Source: Firmicutes bacterium CAG:24053_14
Lineage (GTDB): Bacteria > Bacillota > Clostridia > Oscillospirales > Oscillospiraceae
NCBI GenBank assembly: GCA_001916715.1
Contig: MNSZ01000007.1
Coordinates: forward strand, 1-6,906
Length of the DNA stretch: 6,906 nucleotides
Direction of reading: 5' to 3'
Made by a program: the position numbers and the translations under genes. The notes beneath the pieces were generated by a model. The model saw nothing but the letters and a program-made list of their open reading frames with translations. It searched no databases and had not been told where the DNA came from. This document shows, piece by piece, positions 1 through 6,088 of this stretch. Position 1 is the first letter of the stretch. Each line of letters begins with the position of its first letter.

Positions 1-427
1 GAGATAGCATTTGGGGATCATGTACTTCTGCAGCAGCGCCAGCGCCTTCAGCTTCCCCACGCGAATCCATTGGCAGACGGTGCGGCGGTTATAGCCTGTG
101 AAGTCCACGGCTGCGGCCACATCCATCACATCCGGCAGCGCGGCCAGCCTGCTCTCATAGTAGCGCCGGAGCTTCTTCTCGTCTTTGGCGCACGGCGGAT
201 GGATGCGGATTTTATAGGGCCGAACCATTTCGCTTCCGTATTTGTACCAGTTCTTCGGCGCTATGTATTTTTCCGGGTTGACCTCACGGTCGTTCACAGG
301 TGTGCGGAATTAGGTTGAATTGGAGAAGATAGAGCGCCGTCTGCTTGCTGATGTGGCAGGCGATCCGCATCTGCTCCTTGTTCATAATCTCCGGGTATTT
401 TTTGAATTCCTTGGCGTCGTATTTCAT
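1..427 (-). pseudogene. Helix-turn-helix DNA-binding protein, frameshifted with internal deletion, 3' end outside window
   Basis: The ATG at 427 has a very good ribosome site (AAAGGAG, 8 nt upstream) and opens a frame reading MKYDAKEFKKYPEIMNKEQM, then a helix-turn-helix-like stretch (IACHISKQTALYLLQ), and stops at 284-286. A second minus frame is open from about 297 to the window edge (99 codons). It contains NDREVNPEKYIAPKNWY and a second helix-turn-helix-like segment (VDFTGYNRRTVCQWIRVGKL). The two parts read as the N- and C-terminal halves of one protein of the small HTH family often carried by clostridial integrative elements. From memory of that family, relatives have extra residues between the halves (roughly a GKKTRCY-type linker), so an internal deletion that also shifts the frame is likely. 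It would be a regulator or directionality-type factor if intact. The neighbouring tRNA fragment and integrase remnant support a decayed element. Family assignment is moderate; the break itself is directly visible. Confidence 0.6.
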
Positions 428-447
428 AACGAAGACTCCTTTCTGTG

Positions 448-460
448 TTTCGGTCCGAAA
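448..460. promoter_or_regulatory. 13-bp palindrome upstream of the HTH gene start
   Basis: TTTCGG-T-CCGAAA is a perfect inverted repeat with a one-base centre. It lies 21 bases upstream of the start codon of the broken helix-turn-helix gene, just before its ribosome site. The position would suit an autoregulatory operator or a small RNA hairpin, but a chance palindrome is possible. Confidence 0.25.
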
Positions 461-749
461 GGGTGCTTCGTATAATCTGTTTTGAGCCGGTTTTTCTTGC
501 ATTTAATCCAGGGGGGCTGTCCGCAAAGCCATACCGGACAAGGGTTTTCTTCTTGCGTGTTTTCTTGCCAGCGCGCAAAAAACGATCGTTTTGGGGCACT
601 TCTCATTTCAATTTGAACTCTGGTTTTTTCTGATATGGAGCTGGTCAATACCGGTCGGTGCGTCCAAAATCCGTTGCAGCACAAGGGTTTTCGCCGTTTC
701 CAAAACTGCCGCCACCGACCACAGCAGACACGAAAGTGCCAAGTGCGAA
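461..749. other. Gene-free stretch between HTH remnant and tRNA fragment
   Basis: No credible gene is seen on either strand; the open frames here have no family resemblance and no ribosome sites. The only structure noticed is a 12-bp direct repeat ACAAGGGTTTTC at 538-549 and 681-692. Short direct repeats near an attachment site can be integrase arm-binding sites, but two copies are weak evidence. Confidence 0.4.
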
Positions 750-810
750 CAAGACTCGAAATCAGTTGAACCGCAAGGTTCCGTGGGTTCGAATCCCACC
801 CGCTCCGCCA
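750..810 (+). tRNA. 3' half of a tRNA-Ser (CGA), probable attachment-site remnant
   Basis: The sequence ends in the full 3' side of a serine tRNA. There is a long variable arm (GAACC 768-772, loop GCAA, GGTTC 777-781), a perfect T arm (GTGGG 783-787, TTCGAAT, CCCAC 795-799), an acceptor 3' strand CCGCTCC (800-806), discriminator G and CCA (808-810). An anticodon-loop-like CTCGAAA lies at 755-761 (anticodon CGA, 757-759), but only two inner base pairs of the anticodon stem survive. No matching GGAGCGG acceptor 5' strand or D arm is found upstream. The identity therefore begins at about the anticodon loop, a common crossover point for tyrosine integrases that use tRNA genes. It cannot be a working tRNA; it is best read as a duplicated attachment site or a tRNA cut by recombination. 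Confidence 0.75.
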
Positions 811-818
811 GAAACCTC

Positions 819-857
819 GCCAGTAGTCGGTTTTCCCGGCTACTGGCTTTTCTTTTT
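819..857 (+). terminator. Rho-independent terminator after the tRNA fragment
   Basis: GCCAGTAGTCGG (819-830) pairs with CCGGCTACTGGC (836-847) around a five-base loop, giving a 12-bp stem with one G-U pair. TTTTCTTTTT follows directly. It is placed nine bases after the tRNA CCA end, as expected for the terminator of a tRNA gene. The original stop codon of the integrase remnant on the other strand falls at the edge of its T tract. Confidence 0.8.
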
Positions 858-1338
858 CAATTCTGCACAAAGCCCAAGCCATTGAGCATTGCATCCGCAG
901 AGGTCAGCTTCGAGCTGTAATCCAGATGTGCTTAGATGTTTGCCGTAGTTGAAAAATCGCTGTGTCCGAGCCATTCCTGTATCTGCTTGAGAGGAACACC
1001 GTTGGCCAGAAGCAGCGGAGCACAACTATGACGCAGGTCGTGGAAACGAATGTGACGCAAATTGTTCTTTTCAAGCAGCTTCGGAAATGATGATGTGAGA
1101 TAGTGCGGAGAAATCAATGTCCCCATCTCATCTACGCAGATATACTCCAAATACTTTTTGTTGTAGCATCGTCCGCATCCCCGCCGGTATTCTTCCTGCT
1201 GTTCCTTGAGCTTTAGCAGCTTCTCTTTGAACGCAGGAACAAGGGAAGCGTTTTCAGGCTCGATTTGGTTTTGGTCGTATCCTGTGCTATCTGGATATGC
1301 TTGCCGTCAAGGTTGCAGGAAGTAACGGTATGTCTTAT
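857..1338 (-). pseudogene. Tyrosine site-specific integrase, C-terminal remnant, inactivated
   Basis: Read on the minus strand, the stretch matches the catalytic half of phage/ICE-type tyrosine integrases. It has a beta-hairpin segment (IRHTVTSCNLDGKHIQ), the lysine-bearing DTTKTKSS and TLPL, then PAFKEKLLKLKEQQEEY, a CGRC motif, ISPHYLTSSFPKLL, the HxxR box FHDLRHSC, and LGHSDFSTTANI. There are three lesions. The N-terminal domains, including the first catalytic Arg region, are absent upstream of about 1338. The frame changes at about 1240-1243, between TLPL and VPAF, which one missing base would explain. A TAA at 932-934 stands where the family has the nucleophilic Tyr (TTANI-stop-AHLDY). 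The frame continues after it as AHLDYSSKLTSADAMLNGL to a TGA at 857-859, so the tail is still recognisable and decay is recent. It lies next to the tRNA-Ser fragment, the normal place for an integrase. Confidence 0.85.
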
Positions 1339-1475
1339 TCATAAAAGCTCCGAGAAACGAGAAAAAGATCAATGCCGAACAGACTGCGGATAAAAAATGT
1401 TTGCTTTCTTCCGAGCCTGCCGCTGTGCCGCCCGTTTGCCGGAATGAAAGTCCGTTTTTGTTTGTGTTTGATATA
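1339..1475. other. Unassigned sequence between integrase remnant and minus-strand ORF
   Basis: Integrase similarity stops at about 1338. No family-like reading frame is seen here on either strand. The 3' end of this stretch carries the start of the 14-bp palindrome TTTGATATATCAAA (1467-1480), which overlaps the stop codon of the next minus-strand frame. It may be the deletion junction of the decayed element. Confidence 0.4.
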
Positions 1476-1850
1476 TCAAAGCTCAAGCTGCACCATACCC
1501 CGTTCAAGCTCATCCTTTCTTATGATGAGCATATTTTCAGCTATCGCGTCAGGACTCCGAACGCCATTCTCATCCGAAACGACAAGCAGAGTGGTAACGA
1601 CCGCTCCACCGAAGAAAAGCGCACTATCAGCATTGCGTGCTCCTGTCAGAACGGCTACGTGCGCAAATCTGAGCCGAAGCTGATCGGGACTTAGACACTC
1701 GCACACGGACGCCACACCGTATTCCGCACATGAGGACATTATTTCCGACAGCGCAGCGCCAAGCTCGTGCACATCTGCTATATCGCACAACTCAACGCTG
1801 TCGATCCCGTGCCGCTTCCAGCCGAGCGTGAACGGCAGCGCTGCGCCCAA
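1476..1850 (-). CDS. Unrecognised reading frame, possibly a 5'-truncated gene
   Basis: The minus frame ending at TGA 1476-1478 reads like a real soluble protein in its last 120 or so residues, with segments such as HGIDSVELCDIADVHELGAA, LSEIMSSCAEYGVASVCECL and GGAVVTTLLVVSDENGV, ending in RGMVQLEL. I do not recognise the family. The frame stays open to about 2030 but upstream of about 1850 it runs antisense through the methyltransferase start. The only internal ATG that avoids the overlap is at 1739 (87 codons) and has no clear ribosome site. It may therefore be the C-terminal remnant of a gene cut by rearrangement. A shadow of non-coding DNA cannot be excluded. Confidence 0.35.
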   Translation of the reverse strand: MGAALPFTLGWKRHGIDSVELCDIADVHELGAALSEIMSSCAEYGVASVCECLSPDQLRLRFAHVAVLTGARNADSALFFGGAVVTTLLVVSDENGVRSPDAIAENMLIIRKDELERGMVQLEL

Positions 1851-1878
1851 GAGAAAATACAGGAAATGGAGGAGAAAA

Positions 1879-2520
1879 ATGATAGACAAAAACGAAGTAA
1901 TTGAATTCTTCGACCGTTGTGCGCCTTGTTGGAATGCGGACATGGTGCGAAGCGATGAGATAATAGATAAGATCCTTGATAACGCCGGAGTAAAAGCCGG
2001 CAGCCGGGTGCTGGATGTCGCCTGCGGCACGGGAGTGCTTATACCGGACTATCTTAAGCGCGAAGTCGCATCCGTAACGGGAGTAGATATCTCGCCGGAA
2101 ATGATTAAAATCGCTGTCGAAACCCATAAGGCAGAGAATATTCATTTCATTTGCGGGGATGTTGAAGAGCTCAACTTCGGTGAAGCCTTTGACGCCATTG
2201 TGATATATAATGCGTTTCCGCATTTCCCGGATGCCGAGCGGCTTATAGCCCGGCTTTCTAATGCCCTTGCCCCCGGCGGGATACTTACAGTGGCGCACGG
2301 AATGAGCCGTGAGCGGATAAATATGCACCACAGCGGTGCGGCGAAGCACGTGTCGGCAGACCTTATGCCGGCTGAGGAACTTGCGGAGATATTCAAAAAG
2401 CATCTCACGATTACCGATATAATTTCCAACGACACCATGTATCAGGTCGCCGGTAAGGAAAGCACTACCTCGGCCGGCGAACATACATTCGGTTGGTGCA
2501 GCCCGTCACTTTTCGCCTGA
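1879..2520 (+). CDS. Class I SAM-dependent methyltransferase
   Basis: A 213-aa protein with the Rossmann-type methyltransferase fold. Motif I is VLDVACGTG (residues 44-52), followed by the acidic strand end GVDISPEM (68-75), the adenine-side GDVEEL (93-98) and the LAPGGILTV strand (130-138). The family transfers a methyl group from S-adenosylmethionine to an acceptor that cannot be told from sequence; the protein is cytosolic, with no signal or membrane segment. The start was chosen because GGAGGAG (1868-1874) lies just upstream; the frame is open a further 17 codons but without a better site. The N-terminal FFDRCAPCWNADMVR resembles the small UbiE/Methyltransf_11-like proteins of Clostridia. 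The last 20 or so residues (after VAGKEST) look unlike the usual end of such enzymes and could be a run-on after loss of the original stop. It stands alone, with a large palindrome downstream. Confidence 0.88.
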   Translation: MIDKNEVIEFFDRCAPCWNADMVRSDEIIDKILDNAGVKAGSRVLDVACGTGVLIPDYLKREVASVTGVDISPEMIKIAVETHKAENIHFICGDVEELNFGEAFDAIVIYNAFPHFPDAERLIARLSNALAPGGILTVAHGMSRERINMHHSGAAKHVSADLMPAEELAEIFKKHLTITDIISNDTMYQVAGKESTTSAGEHTFGWCSPSLFA

Positions 2521-2540
2521 TTTCCACGACCGAATTTTAA

Positions 2541-2614
2541 AGCCGGTACATAATTCCATCAAAGATATGGCGAGAGATTTTCTCACGCTGATTTGATGAA
2601 ATTATGTACCGGCT
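2541..2614. repeat. 74-nt palindromic hairpin downstream of the methyltransferase
   Basis: Arms of 23 nt at 2541-2563 and 2592-2614 are complementary with one mismatch (outer end AGCCGGTACATAATT). The loop itself holds an 8-bp inner stem (2570-2577 with 2581-2588, one A-A mismatch). In a minus-strand transcript the single mismatch becomes a G-U pair and the stem is followed by TTTAAAATT. It could be a bidirectional terminator between the methyltransferase and whatever is opposite, or a small palindromic element. No second copy occurs in the window. Confidence 0.7.
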
Positions 2615-2661
2615 CTATTTGCCGTTCGTTGAAAAATGAAAAAAGCGCCTCTGAAAAGCAC

Positions 2662-2708
2662 CGGGTCATCCGCTGCGCGGCTGACCCGCCTCTCCCTGAC
2701 AGGGGAGG
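2662..2708. repeat. Two adjacent GC-rich hairpins
   Basis: CGGGTCA (2662-2668) pairs with TGACCCG (2682-2688), with an inner CCGC/GCGG stem and loop TGC. Immediately after, CCTCTCCCT (2689-2697) pairs with AGGGGAGG (2701-2708) with one bulged T. Related C-rich/G-rich hairpins recur at 6656-6683. I believe such hairpins are common interspersed repeats in gut Clostridia, from general knowledge. Confidence 0.6.
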
Positions 2709-2743
2709 CAAAGAGCTGCAAATAAAAATTTGAACTGATATAG

Positions 2744-2845
2744 CACAAACTCCCGGGATGCGAAACGTGATGGTTTCCATCGTTGTTCCGAACCGGGATA
2801 CCGCAAAAAACGTATCCGTAGGTGCGTCAAAGCGCCTCTAAAAAA
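2744..2845 (+). repeat. Dispersed ~100-nt repeat, forward copy upstream of the operon
   Basis: This copy holds blocks shared with later copies: CACAAACTCCCGG, GATGGTTTCCATCG, CCGGGATACC, CGTATCCGTAGGTGCGTC and GCGCCTCTAAAAA. The 34 bases at 2811-2844, taken in reverse complement, match 6071-6104 at 30 positions. GGATAC and GTATCC inside it (2796-2801 and 2812-2817) form a hairpin. It has no coding capacity and lies just before the promoter of the oxidoreductase-hypA operon. Confidence 0.75.
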
Positions 2846-2852
2846 CCGTGTA

Positions 2853-2881
2853 TTGACAAACGGAGGGTTATGTAATAGAGT
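2853..2881 (+). promoter_or_regulatory. Predicted sigma-A promoter of the oxidoreductase-hypA operon
   Basis: A perfect -35 TTGACA (2853-2858) is followed after 17 bases by TAGAGT (2876-2881), which keeps four of six consensus -10 positions. It points to the downstream operon and would give a leader of about 175 nt. The -10 is imperfect, and the overlapping TAATAG gives a spacer that is too short. Confidence 0.5.
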
Positions 2882-2914
2882 GAGACTATACAATGTGTTA
2901 ATTAATAATCATTA

Positions 2915-2937
2915 CAGCGCGCCAAACAGACGCGCTG
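2915..2937 (+). promoter_or_regulatory. Leader hairpin, possible attenuator
   Basis: CAGCGCG (2915-2921) pairs with CGCGCTG (2931-2937) around a nine-base loop and is followed by AATTTTC. The T run is short, so it is a weak terminator at best. A second small stem, GATGA/TCATC, follows at about 2949-2965. Placement inside the long leader suggests a possible regulatory role. Confidence 0.35.
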
Positions 2938-3062
2938 AATTTTCGACAGATGAGCTTTTGTCATCACATCCCCCCCGAGTCAAGGTCCCCATCATGTAAT
3001 ATCTGCGCCCGGCACGGCCGGTGAGCGCATTTATGATAATTAAGGAAGAGGAGAATTTGATT

Positions 3063-5744
3063 ATGGCACAACTCAGACCCAAGATCGTCAAGCTTGCAAA
3101 GGTGATCGGCGGCGTTTCCGGTATGGTCGTCAAGATCGACGAGAACGCGCCCGAATACTACTGCATGGCGAACATCGTTTCCGATGACGAGGCAGACATT
3201 GCCATCGCCGCCGGCCTGCGCAAGGAGCGCACGGCCGAGTATCTTGCAAAGAAGGTCGGCAAAACCGTCGAGGAGATAAAGCCCCAGCTCGATAACCTCG
3301 TCTATTATGGCATTTTCCGCCGCACATTTGACGAAAAGCTCGGCGAGGACGTCTACTTTATGCAGATCTTCGCGCCCGGCATACTCGAGATGATGGTAAA
3401 CAACAAGGAGCTTATGGCCGCCCACCCCGAGGTCGGCAGAGCCTTTGAGGAGTACACGCGCGTGCGCATGCAGCTGCTCGGCCCCGTGCTTCCCAACGGC
3501 TACGGCCTGATGCGCGTTATCCCCGTCGAGAGCGCGATCAAGGACATCCCCGGCGTCAGCGACTACGAAAAGCTTTCGTACTACCTGAATAAGTACGACA
3601 CCTTCTCCGTCTCGCCCTGCTCCTGCCGCGCATCGCGCACCAGCATCGGCGATGGCTGCGGACATCTTGACGAGGACATGTGCGTCCAGATGGGCAAGGG
3701 TGCCGAGCACTACATCCGCCCGGGCCGCGCGCGCCGCATAACGCGCGAGGAGGCGATGGAGATCATCCTGCGCGCCGAGGAAAACGGCCTGATGCACGAT
3801 ATCCCCAACATCGAGGAGGCAGGCGACAGCGCCGCTATCTGCAACTGCTGCTCGTGCGCATGCTTCGGCCTGCGCGCAGGACTCATGTTCGGTGCGCGCG
3901 ACGCCATCCGCTCGAACTTCGTCGCCGAGATCGACGAGGCAAAGTGCGTCGCCTGCGCCCAGTGCGTCGAGACCTGCCCCGGCAATGCGCTCAAGCTCGG
4001 CCAGAAGCTGTGCTCGAGCGAGGACCTCACGCCTCCGGGCTACGCAAAGCTGACAAACACTGTTTTTGTAAAGAAAACCTTCAATCCCGATTACCGCGAG
4101 AATTTCAAGGACACCCTTGACACCGGCACCGCTCCCTGCAAGGCCGCATGCCCCGCGCACGTTCCCGTTCAGGGCTACCTGAAGCTCGCCGCTCAGGGCA
4201 GATACACCGAGGCCCTTGAGCTTATAAAAAAGGAGAACCCCTTCCCGGCGGTCTGCGGCCGCATATGCAACAAGCGCTGCGAGGACGAGTGTACTCGCGC
4301 AAGCGTTGACGAGGCCGTTGCGATCGACGAGGTCAAGCGCTTTATCGCCGACCACGACCTGCACGAGGACACGCGCTTCGTGCCCAAGATGGTCAACCAG
4401 ATCGGCCGCCCGTACACCGAGAAGATCGCCGTCATCGGCGCAGGTCCTGCCGGCATGAGCTGCGCATACTACCTCGCGAACAAGGGCTACCCGGTCACCG
4501 TTTTCGACCGCAACCCCGTGCCCGGCGGCATGCTGACCCTCGGCATCCCCAACTTCCGCCTTGAAAAGGACGTTCTCAACGCCGAGATCGATATTCTCAA
4601 GGATATGGGCGTCACCTTCAAGTGCGGCGTCGAGGTCGGCAAGGATATCACCATCGAGCAGCTGCGCAGCGAGGGCTACAAGGGCTTTTACCTCGCCATC
4701 GGCGCACAGAAGTCGCAGTCGCTGCACATCGACGGCGAGGAGCTTGGCGGCGTGTTCGGCGGCGTTGACTTCCTGCGCGAGGTAAACCTCGGCAACAAGC
4801 CCGAGATCGGCGAAAGCTGCGCAGTCGTCGGCGGCGGCAACGTCGCAATGGACGTGTGCCGCGCGGCGGTGCGTCTGGGCGCAAAGAACACCTACATAAT
4901 CTATCGCCGCTCGGCCGACGAGCTGCCTGCCGACCCCGAGGAGGTCAAGGAGGCCATGGAAGAGGGCGTGCAGTTCCGCTTCCTCAACGCGCCCGTCGCC
5001 ATCGAGGGCAAGGACGGCAAGGTCACGGCGCTCAAGGTCGAGATCATGGAGCTTGGCGAGCCTGACGAAAAGGGCCGCCGCAAGCCCGTCGGAACCGGTA
5101 AGTTCGAGACCATCGCGGTCAGTTCCGTCATCGCGGCCATCGGCCAGGTCGTTGATTGGGGCACGCTCGACGTCGGCGCGCTCGAGACCACGAAGAAGGG
5201 CACTGCCATAGCCGACGGCCTGACCTATCAGACCGCTCAGCCCGATATTTTCGTCGGCGGCGACTGCTACACGGGTCCCAAGTTTGCCATCGACGCGATA
5301 GCGGCCGGCAAGGAAGCGGCCATATCGCTGCACCGCTATGTGCATCCCGGCCAGACCCTCACCATGGGCCGCGACAGGCGCGTTTACAAGGCTCTGGACA
5401 AGGAGCACGCGCTGCTGGATATATCGCACTTTGACCACGGCAAGCGCCAGATGCCCGGCTACAACGAGGCAAAGGCCAAGACCTTCGCCGACGCGCGCGT
5501 GACCTTCACCGAGGAGCAGGTGCGCAAGGAGACCGCGCGCTGCCTCGGCTGCGGTGCGACAAAGGTCGACGAGTATCTGTGCATCGGCTGCGGTCTGTGC
5601 ACCACCAAGTGCAAGTTTGACGCGATCCACCTCAAAAAGGTGCGCGACTGGCATGCCGGCACGTTCGAGACCATGCCCATCAAGGTCGCCGAGGGGCTTG
5701 TCAAGCGCGCAGGCGGCTTGGTCAAAAACGCGGTGAAAAAATAA
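3063..5744 (+). CDS. Multidomain Fe-S flavoprotein: Cys-cluster/ferredoxin domain fused to GltD/NfnB-like NAD(P)H oxidoreductase
   Basis: An 893-aa cytosolic protein. Start chosen at 3063 (MAQLRPKIVK) because AGGAG (3049-3053) lies nine bases upstream; earlier in-frame ATGs at 3021 and 3033 lack a site. Order of parts: a winged-helix-like region (about 50-95); a Cys cluster with C186-x-C188, C199, C207 and the dense group C260, C262, C263, C265, C267; a [4Fe-4S] ferredoxin motif C295, C298, C301, C305-P; a GltD-type N-terminal Fe-S domain (C359, C363, C398, C402, C406, C410); an FAD-binding GxGxxG (459-464); a second Rossmann motif GGGNVAMD (590-597) with YRR at 614-616, as in NADPH-binding GltD relatives; the FAD-closing IFVGGD (729-734); and a C-terminal ferredoxin-like part (C827, C830, C840, C843, C846, C850). 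The family moves electrons between NAD(P)H, FAD and Fe-S clusters. The physiological partner is unknown; no NfnA or GltB subunit is nearby. It overlaps hypA by one base. Confidence 0.9.
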   Translation: MAQLRPKIVKLAKVIGGVSGMVVKIDENAPEYYCMANIVSDDEADIAIAAGLRKERTAEYLAKKVGKTVEEIKPQLDNLVYYGIFRRTFDEKLGEDVYFMQIFAPGILEMMVNNKELMAAHPEVGRAFEEYTRVRMQLLGPVLPNGYGLMRVIPVESAIKDIPGVSDYEKLSYYLNKYDTFSVSPCSCRASRTSIGDGCGHLDEDMCVQMGKGAEHYIRPGRARRITREEAMEIILRAEENGLMHDIPNIEEAGDSAAICNCCSCACFGLRAGLMFGARDAIRSNFVAEIDEAKCVACAQCVETCPGNALKLGQKLCSSEDLTPPGYAKLTNTVFVKKTFNPDYRENFKDTLDTGTAPCKAACPAHVPVQGYLKLAAQGRYTEALELIKKENPFPAVCGRICNKRCEDECTRASVDEAVAIDEVKRFIADHDLHEDTRFVPKMVNQIGRPYTEKIAVIGAGPAGMSCAYYLANKGYPVTVFDRNPVPGGMLTLGIPNFRLEKDVLNAEIDILKDMGVTFKCGVEVGKDITIEQLRSEGYKGFYLAIGAQKSQSLHIDGEELGGVFGGVDFLREVNLGNKPEIGESCAVVGGGNVAMDVCRAAVRLGAKNTYIIYRRSADELPADPEEVKEAMEEGVQFRFLNAPVAIEGKDGKVTALKVEIMELGEPDEKGRRKPVGTGKFETIAVSSVIAAIGQVVDWGTLDVGALETTKKGTAIADGLTYQTAQPDIFVGGDCYTGPKFAIDAIAAGKEAAISLHRYVHPGQTLTMGRDRRVYKALDKEHALLDISHFDHGKRQMPGYNEAKAKTFADARVTFTEEQVRKETARCLGCGATKVDEYLCIGCGLCTTKCKFDAIHLKKVRDWHAGTFETMPIKVAEGLVKRAGGLVKNAVKK

Positions 5745-6088
5745 TGCACGAGCTTGGAATTTGCGATGCGCTGCTGAAAATGCTGCGCAATGTCGCCGAG
5801 GAAGAACAGCTTCAAAACGTGCAAAGCATCACCGTCGAGGTGGGGACGCTCTCCGGAGTCGTCCCCCGCTTCCTGAGCGATTGCTGGCAGGCCGTCATCG
5901 ACGGCACGGAGTTTGCAGCTGTCGATATGATCGTCGAGACCGTCGAGGGCGAGGCTCAGTGCATCGAATGCGGCGAGCGTTTCGTCGCCGACCTCGAGCG
6001 TCTGCGCTGTCCAAACTGCGGCGGCAATAAGCTGACCCCCGTCTCCGGCACCGACCTCACCCTCAAAGAGATTTTAGAGGCGAATTGA
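5744..6088 (+). CDS. hypA: Hydrogenase/urease nickel incorporation metallochaperone HypA
   Basis: A 114-aa protein of usual HypA length. It begins MHELGICDALL, with the conserved His2 (nickel ligand in the family) and Glu3, and carries the zinc-binding pairs C73-x2-C76 and C89-x2-C92 (CIECGERF and CPNCGG). HypA works in the cytosol with the GTPase HypB to load nickel into [NiFe] hydrogenase, and in some species into urease. The start codon overlaps the stop of the oxidoreductase gene by one base (TAATG), so the two are translationally coupled and probably act in the same process. No hypB, hydrogenase or urease gene follows; the next 811 nt are repeats. The C-terminal LEAN and stop codon are inside a dispersed repeat, where relatives normally end in a short acidic tail after KEI, so the extreme C-terminus may be repeat-derived. 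Confidence 0.92.
   Translation: MHELGICDALLKMLRNVAEEEQLQNVQSITVEVGTLSGVVPRFLSDCWQAVIDGTEFAAVDMIVETVEGEAQCIECGERFVADLERLRCPNCGGNKLTPVSGTDLTLKEILEAN

Noticed and set aside
70..318. Plus-strand frame of 82 codons at the left end
   Set aside because: It is antisense to the HTH remnant, whose minus-strand frame has clear family-like segments.
424..894. Minus-strand frame of 156 codons across the tRNA fragment
   Set aside because: It runs through the tRNA 3' half and the terminator, has no ribosome site, and its sequence (rich in Trp, Arg and Cys) looks non-coding.
1467..1480. 14-bp palindrome TTTGATATATCAAA as an operator
   Set aside because: It lies at the 3' end of an uncertain frame, has low complexity, and no promoter is seen beside it; chance is the simpler explanation.
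3021..3062. Upstream in-frame starts for the oxidoreductase (ATG at 3021 and 3033)
   Set aside because: Neither has a ribosome site, and the AGGAG at 3049-3053 is correctly spaced for ATG 3063, where family-like sequence begins.
2964..5654. Very long open frame (896 codons) antisense to the oxidoreductase gene
   Set aside because: It is in register with the sense codons and stays open because the sense gene does not use TTA, CTA or TCA codons. The Ala/Val/Leu/Asp-rich product resembles no family, while the sense strand shows clear domains and a ribosome site.
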